Origin: Jimgerdemannia flammicorona
Taxonomy: Eukaryota; Mucoromycota; Endogonomycetes; Endogonales; Endogonaceae
Direction: 5' to 3'
Length of the DNA: 20,770 nucleotides
Assembly: GCA_003990745.1 (NCBI GenBank)
Contig: RBNI01001811.1
Location: 1-20,770, forward strand
A model generated the notes under the pieces. That model worked only from the letters and a program-made list of their open reading frames with translations. It was not told the origin of the DNA and did no database searches. Every line of letters starts with the position of its first letter. The stretch's first letter is position 1. Below, one piece after another: positions 18,201-20,770 of the stretch. The translations under genes were made by a program, and so were the position numbers.

Positions 18201-19676
18201 TCGTTGAAGGACAGTCGCTGATCGTGAGTGCTCTTCCGTGATTTGATTTAGTTGATCACCGGTGTAGAATTCGCTGCCGGCAATGTTGCTGTTACTAGAT
18301 TCTAGATGGGAGTTGAAGCAAGAACACAATGTCCATCAATTTGTATATAATTATGATATACAATGTCAATCGGGAGTCCTGCGATGAAACTTACCTAGAC
18401 TTTGTTGAGGGGCAGCCGCTGATCGTGAGCGCTCTTCCGTGATTTGTTTTAGTTGATCACCGGTGCAGAATTCGCTGCCGGCAACGCTGTTGTTACGGGA
18501 TTCTAGTTCTTGCTGATGGTTGGCCCGTCGTGCGAAAATGAACAATTGTACCTCGGGTGAAAACGGCAATGGCGCAATGGCAAGCTCTTCCAAAATTTGA
18601 CATTCCATGTTTGATTGCAGAACAGGAGAAATCCTGACTAAATCAGCTGCACATTCGATCAACTGATTGTAGACTTGGAGGGCACTCGGTCGCCCATCGG
18701 GATCTGGGTGCCAGCAGCTCTGAATGATGTTGTTAAATGCTGTTGGTGCACCTGGGATCATCTGCTCGCGAAGGCCATCTGGATTGCTGGCAACGGCCGT
18801 TGATGCGAAACCTTTAGGCGGGACACCGACGATCAGCTGCCACAGCAGGGTTCCCAAGCAATAGACATCCGATTTTTGTGTATACTGCATTCCCTCAAAG
18901 ATCTCCGGAGGAAAATATGCCATTCGACCGTAGAATCCTTCGTGGGCGTGTTCCTCTTCCACTGAACTGCTAAGACCAACATCGATCAAGAGCGCGACGT
19001 GAGAGCTGTGAAATACTACGTTCCCAGGGTGGAGATCCTCATGGCGGAAACCCATATCATGGAGAGTGGCCAAGCGGCTGGCGAGTTTTATGGCATACGT
19101 TAGAGCGGTGTACCAATCACCACATTGTTCGTGCTCTTTCTCGAGGGTCCCGAGATCAGCAAACGGCATAATCATGAGATACTCTCCAGTCATTGGGTGT
19201 TGTGACAAGCCAACAATAGCCATTGTGGGCGACTTGTTTATGTCATCTCCACAATGACTCAAATAAACATTCAACACTAACTATATTGAATAGAATGAAA
19301 ACACTTTATGGTTACTTATAAGCTGGGCTACATGGATAATATTTTATATGATACCAACTGATCTCACCTCTGCAACCATCGTTTCCTTCAATTCCTTGGC
19401 GGCTACTTTACGAAATCCTGACTTCACAAAAACCGATGTCTGGTAAACTTTGGCAAACCCGCCTTCAGCAAGTGGTTTAATATCGTTGAGCGGGATCCAG
19501 ACGAGATATGGGTTCAGCTGCGACACACCCAAGATGTCGAGACAGTCACTGAGTTTTTTGTCGTGAGAGCAATACTGTTTCTTCCATGGCAATATTTCCT
19601 TTTTGTGGGCTTCGTCCAGGTGTTCGAAGGGCTTGATCCGGACCAGCAGATTTTGTAGGCGTGTTGGGGCGGACAT
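10612..19676 (-). CDS. Kinase-linker-LRR receptor-like gene, about 43 exons
   Basis: The minus-strand gene runs from ATG 19676 to TAG 10614-10612. Exon 1 (19676-19368, 103 codons, phase 0) and exon 2 (19280-18395) encode a protein kinase. Next come four linker-repeat exons (18301-18194, 18103-18008, 17924-17829, 17733-17626), one exon 17562-17428, and 36 LRR exons down to 10612. All joins after exon 2 are phase 1, and the summed coding length is 4,830 bases (1,610 codons), which supports the model; a damaged exon (13635-13727) is left out. Donors are mostly GTATGT and acceptors TCTCAG, TTTAAAG or TTCAG. LRRs are 28-residue RI-like units (IG.EGA.ALAE.LK.NT.L..LNL..N). There is no signal peptide or membrane segment, so the product should be cytosolic. 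The likely role is ligand or partner sensing by the LRRs coupled to kinase output; this is inferred from architecture. Expression and splicing are unproven. Confidence 0.75.
10799..10870 (-). CDS. Penultimate LRR exon with a 12-bp deletion
   Basis: This exon is like the distal units, but residues SIGH (12 bp) are missing, so the text reads GNEGARALAESLKQNTTLTS. The following intron also lacks about 29 bases after the donor (GTATGGGTGCGGC instead of GTATGTCTGAAC...GGGTGCGGC). Frame is kept. Confidence 0.8.
10984..11893 (-). repeat. Near-identical distal LRR exon-intron units
   Basis: Five 84-bp exons (11893-11810, 11688-11605, 11480-11397, 11272-11189, 11067-10984) and their introns of about 120 bp repeat with period about 205-215 bp and only a few differences each. 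The encoded text is IGDEGARALAESLKQNTTLT, SLNL. Introns start GTATGTCTGAACTG and end TTTCTCAG or TGTTCATTTCTCAG after a CCCTCC-rich tract. The variable sites in exons lie mostly at the GH/GD position and at the splice-junction codon, which gives G, W, Y, N or R before N-S/R-I-G. Confidence 0.92.
11085..11100 (+). other. G-quadruplex-type motif in an LRR intron (copy at 11706-11721)
   Basis: Four G-tracts of at least three are separated by single A. The same motif recurs at 11706-11721, and shorter GGGA runs occur in nearly all LRR introns. It lies on the template strand; in the transcript it is a CCCT-rich pyrimidine tract before the acceptor. Confidence 0.6.
12136..12196. repeat. 61-nt A-run in an LRR intron (T-run in the transcript)
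   Basis: This is an uninterrupted A-run on the plus strand; the paralogous intron has 25 A at 12961-12985. In the sense strand it is a poly-T tract within an intron. Length may be affected by sequencing. Confidence 0.9.
12961..12985. repeat. 25-nt A-run, paralogue of the longer one
   Basis: It sits in the same position relative to flanking exons as 12136-12196, which confirms the block duplication. Confidence 0.9.
13635..13727 (-). pseudogene. Damaged LRR exon
   Basis: The acceptor CTACAG and the first 60 bases (NIGDKGASALAEALKMN) are normal, but the conserved end of the exon is missing and the sequence runs into intron-like text. Reading on reaches TGA before a GTATATG donor (13633-13634). 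A weaker phase-1 donor is possible near 13654. Skipping the exon keeps frame. Confidence 0.6.
13779..14435 (-). repeat. Recently duplicated LRR exons, middle block
   Basis: There are four 84-bp exons: 14435-14352, 14247-14164, 14059-13976 and 13862-13779. Exons and introns are nearly identical to one another and to the distal block. The 14164-14247 unit and its intron are an almost exact copy of the 14352-side unit, including a shortened intron missing the GAGCGAACAC word. Encoded text is IGHEGARALAESLKQNTTLT followed by SLNLQ. Confidence 0.9.
14549..17332 (-). repeat. Proximal, diverged LRR exons
   Basis: Exons read down from 17332: 17332-17249, 17171-17088, 16980-16897, 16803-16720, 16634-16551, 16458-16291 (two LRRs, no intron), 16209-16126, 16031-15948, 15855-15772, 15656-15573, 15491-15408, 15315-15238 (78 bp), 15149-15066, 14976-14893, 14810-14727, 14632-14549. 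All others are 84 bp. Typical text is NRIGYEGAQVIAESLKQNTT. Introns are diverged but still share short words (GTATGTC..AA at the start, ACAGATTGTGAGCTTGATTC in inverted form). The first exon has CAA where an acceptor CAG is expected. No stop codon falls in any of these exons in the phase-1 frame. Confidence 0.85.
17049..17081. repeat. (AAAAT)n microsatellite in an LRR intron
   Basis: About six AAAAT units lie just before the donor side of exon 17088-17171. On the sense strand they are ATTTT units inside the intron. Confidence 0.85.
17428..17562 (-). CDS. Exon before the LRR array (45 residues)
   Basis: This 135-bp phase-1 exon encodes DQTMDERSPHTAYILIIHLC and then FTNDELHAFSEHQKQAM. It could be a helical cap at the start of the LRR solenoid. 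The acceptor is AATTGAAG and the donor GTATGTTAAAA. There is no recognised motif. It joins in phase to both the last linker exon and the first LRR exon. Confidence 0.65.
17626..18301 (-). repeat. Linker-repeat exons 2-5 (32-36 residues each)
   Basis: There are four exons at 18301-18194 (108 bp), 18103-18008 (96), 17924-17829 (96) and 17733-17626 (108). Each repeats the end of exon 2 (SEF.TGDQL..ITEE.SRS....QQS). Introns between them are also similar (TTCAACTCCCATCTAG-type acceptors; GTAGGTTTC-type donors), so each unit of about 180-205 bp was copied whole. The two 96-bp copies lack 12 bases at different places; frame is kept. The repeat is polar and charged, probably a flexible spacer between kinase and LRRs. 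I do not recognise it as a named domain. Confidence 0.8.
18395..19280 (-). CDS. Exon 2: kinase C-lobe and first linker repeat
   Basis: Continuing the kinase (residue numbers from the exon 1 ATG): hinge region MIMPFADLGTLEKE, catalytic loop HEDLHPGN with Asp185 and Asn190 (HRD changed to HED), metal-binding Asp203 in DVGLS (DFG changed to DVG), PPE in place of APE at about 227-229, then SDVYCLGTLLWQL and CWHPDPDGRPS. All residues directly needed for catalysis (Lys94, Asp185, Asn190, Asp203) are present, so activity is plausible despite the variant motifs. The short activation segment and CW...RPS fit tyrosine-kinase-like kinases. The exon ends with linker copy 1 (GSEFCTGDQLKQITEERSRS, then PQQSL) and donor GTAAGTTTC. 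Confidence 0.88.
19368..19676 (-). CDS. Exon 1: N-terminal helical region and kinase N-lobe
   Basis: Residues 1-58 are hydrophilic and probably helical (LQNLLVRIKPFEHLDEAHKK). The kinase starts at about residue 60 with WIPLNDIKPLAEGGFAKVYQ; the glycine loop is AEGGFA, with the first Gly of GxGxxG replaced by Ala. The ATP-anchoring lysine is Lys94 in VAAKEL. The exon ends at GAG before donor GTGAGATC (19367 downward), phase 0. The 87-bp intron (19281-19367) ends in ATATAG. The ATG has stops upstream in frame and is the first Met; no TATA box is evident. Confidence 0.8.
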
Positions 19677-19815
19677 ATTCTCACATAAGACTGTGGGACA
19701 GAAAGGCGGTAAATGTCACAACACAAATCACATGACAAGCTTACTCAGCAATGTCCGCTTTCAGGTAAAATCAGAGGCCGATTCTATGTTTAAATTGAAG
19801 CCTGAATGCAAATGA

Positions 19816-20770
19816 ATCCAACGTCAAATAAAGGAATTTATTTGGCCTATACAAATTTAATGAGTAGACAATTATGAGTAGATAAAATGACAAAGTGTTA
19901 AAGTTGCTTATAATTATAAGCTTATACTGATACTTTCTTATACTTTATACTGATACTTTTTAATATTAATGTCTTTTTATACTGAAGCTTTATATTAATA
20001 ATTTTTTATATAAAGTCTTATATTAAAGTTTTTTTCTCTTTTTTATTAAAATCTCCCTATATTAAAGCTTTTATTTATATAAAAGCTATTTACTCTAAAA
20101 CTCTTTTTTATATTAAAGTTTTTATTATATCAAAGTTTAAAATTTTAAATAATTTAGTTTAATTTAATATTAAATAAACTAAGAGAAAAAAATTGGAATT
20201 TATTTAATCTATATAAATAGATAAATAATTTTATATATAAATAATTTTAGAGGTACTAAAGTTTTTTTTATATATTAAAATATATAAAAGTTTTTTATAT
20301 TAAAGTTTACTTTATTTACTGTTTTATTTATATATTTAAAACTATATATAAAAGTTAAATATTTATATAATCTATTTGAAAATTTATATAAAATATTAAT
20401 TATATTTTATATTTTATTAGAATCTTATAAAATATTAAAACAATATAGTTATTATATATATACTTTATCAGATTTATAAATATAGATTTAATTAAAGTTA
20501 TATAAACTGATTAGTACTTTTAATAAATAATTTAAATTAATTCAAAGTAAATATAAAAGATATTCAATTTAATTTAAATATTATATAATATTTTAATATT
20601 TTTCTTAATATTATAATAAAAAATAAAATAAAAAATAAATAAAATAAAATATATATCTACTATATTATAATATATAAAAGATACTTATATATAATAGTAT
20701 ATATTTACTGAAATACAGTATTATTTCTCACTCTCTATATCTCTTTTCTCTTTTTTTTTTTTTTTTTTTT
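19816..20770. other. Extremely AT-rich gene-free tract
   Basis: From about 19830 composition changes sharply to nearly pure A and T, with degenerate recurrences of TATATTAAAGTTTTTT-like words and TATATA and AAAATAAAAT runs. It ends in a T-run (20750-20770). There are no open frames of note and no RNA gene visible. It may be a mutated old repeat or an AT-rich isochore next to the gene's promoter. Confidence 0.7.

Overview
The window looks like eukaryotic, probably fungal, chromosomal DNA. Genes are split by short introns (about 60-130 bp) with GTATGT-type donors and (C/T)AG acceptors. Old transposons are nested inside one another, and gene islands alternate with very AT-rich DNA. The combination of a tyrosine-kinase-like kinase with repeats, an ankyrin pseudogene, a Tad1/L1-style LINE and large AT-rich tracts suggests an early-diverging fungus (Mucoromycota-like). 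That placement is inference; nothing in the window fixes the species.

Layout: (1) 1-420 is low-complexity A/C-rich DNA with short imperfect repeats. (2) 421-1197, plus strand, holds remains of a protein with two BRCT domains, carrying a frameshift. (3) 1416-3031, plus strand, is an intron-split Ulp1 (C48, SUMO-protease-like) gene with all four catalytic positions visible. It has a 75-bp triplicated linker, a TGA formed at a CpG, and an unrecognised C-terminal domain. (4) About 3150-9848, minus strand, is a decayed LINE (ORF1, AP endonuclease, reverse transcriptase). I found no CpG dinucleotide in 5837-9848. A 2,057-bp element (3775-5831) with TGTAAG...CTTACA ends and a CCTCT target duplication sits inside the reverse transcriptase. 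It carries its own broken, unrecognised gene. (5) 9849-10310, minus strand, is an ankyrin-repeat pseudogene cut exactly at the LINE boundary. (6) 10612-19676, minus strand, is the main feature: a gene of about 43 exons. It encodes an N-terminal protein kinase, five copies of a short linker repeat, and an array of about 37 ribonuclease-inhibitor-type leucine-rich repeats. Almost every repeat lies on its own 84-bp phase-1 exon. (7) 19830-20770 is extremely AT-rich and has no gene.

The kinase-LRR gene is the most interesting system here. Phases agree through all proposed exons, giving a frame of 1,610 codons when one defective exon is left out. Exon length variants (69, 72, 78, 84, 96, 108, 168) are all multiples of three, and introns were copied along with exons. 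The layout resembles animal NLR genes, where one LRR occupies one 84-bp exon, but with a kinase as the effector. It suggests a receptor-like signalling protein whose recognition surface can be re-made by unequal exchange or frame-neutral exon skipping.
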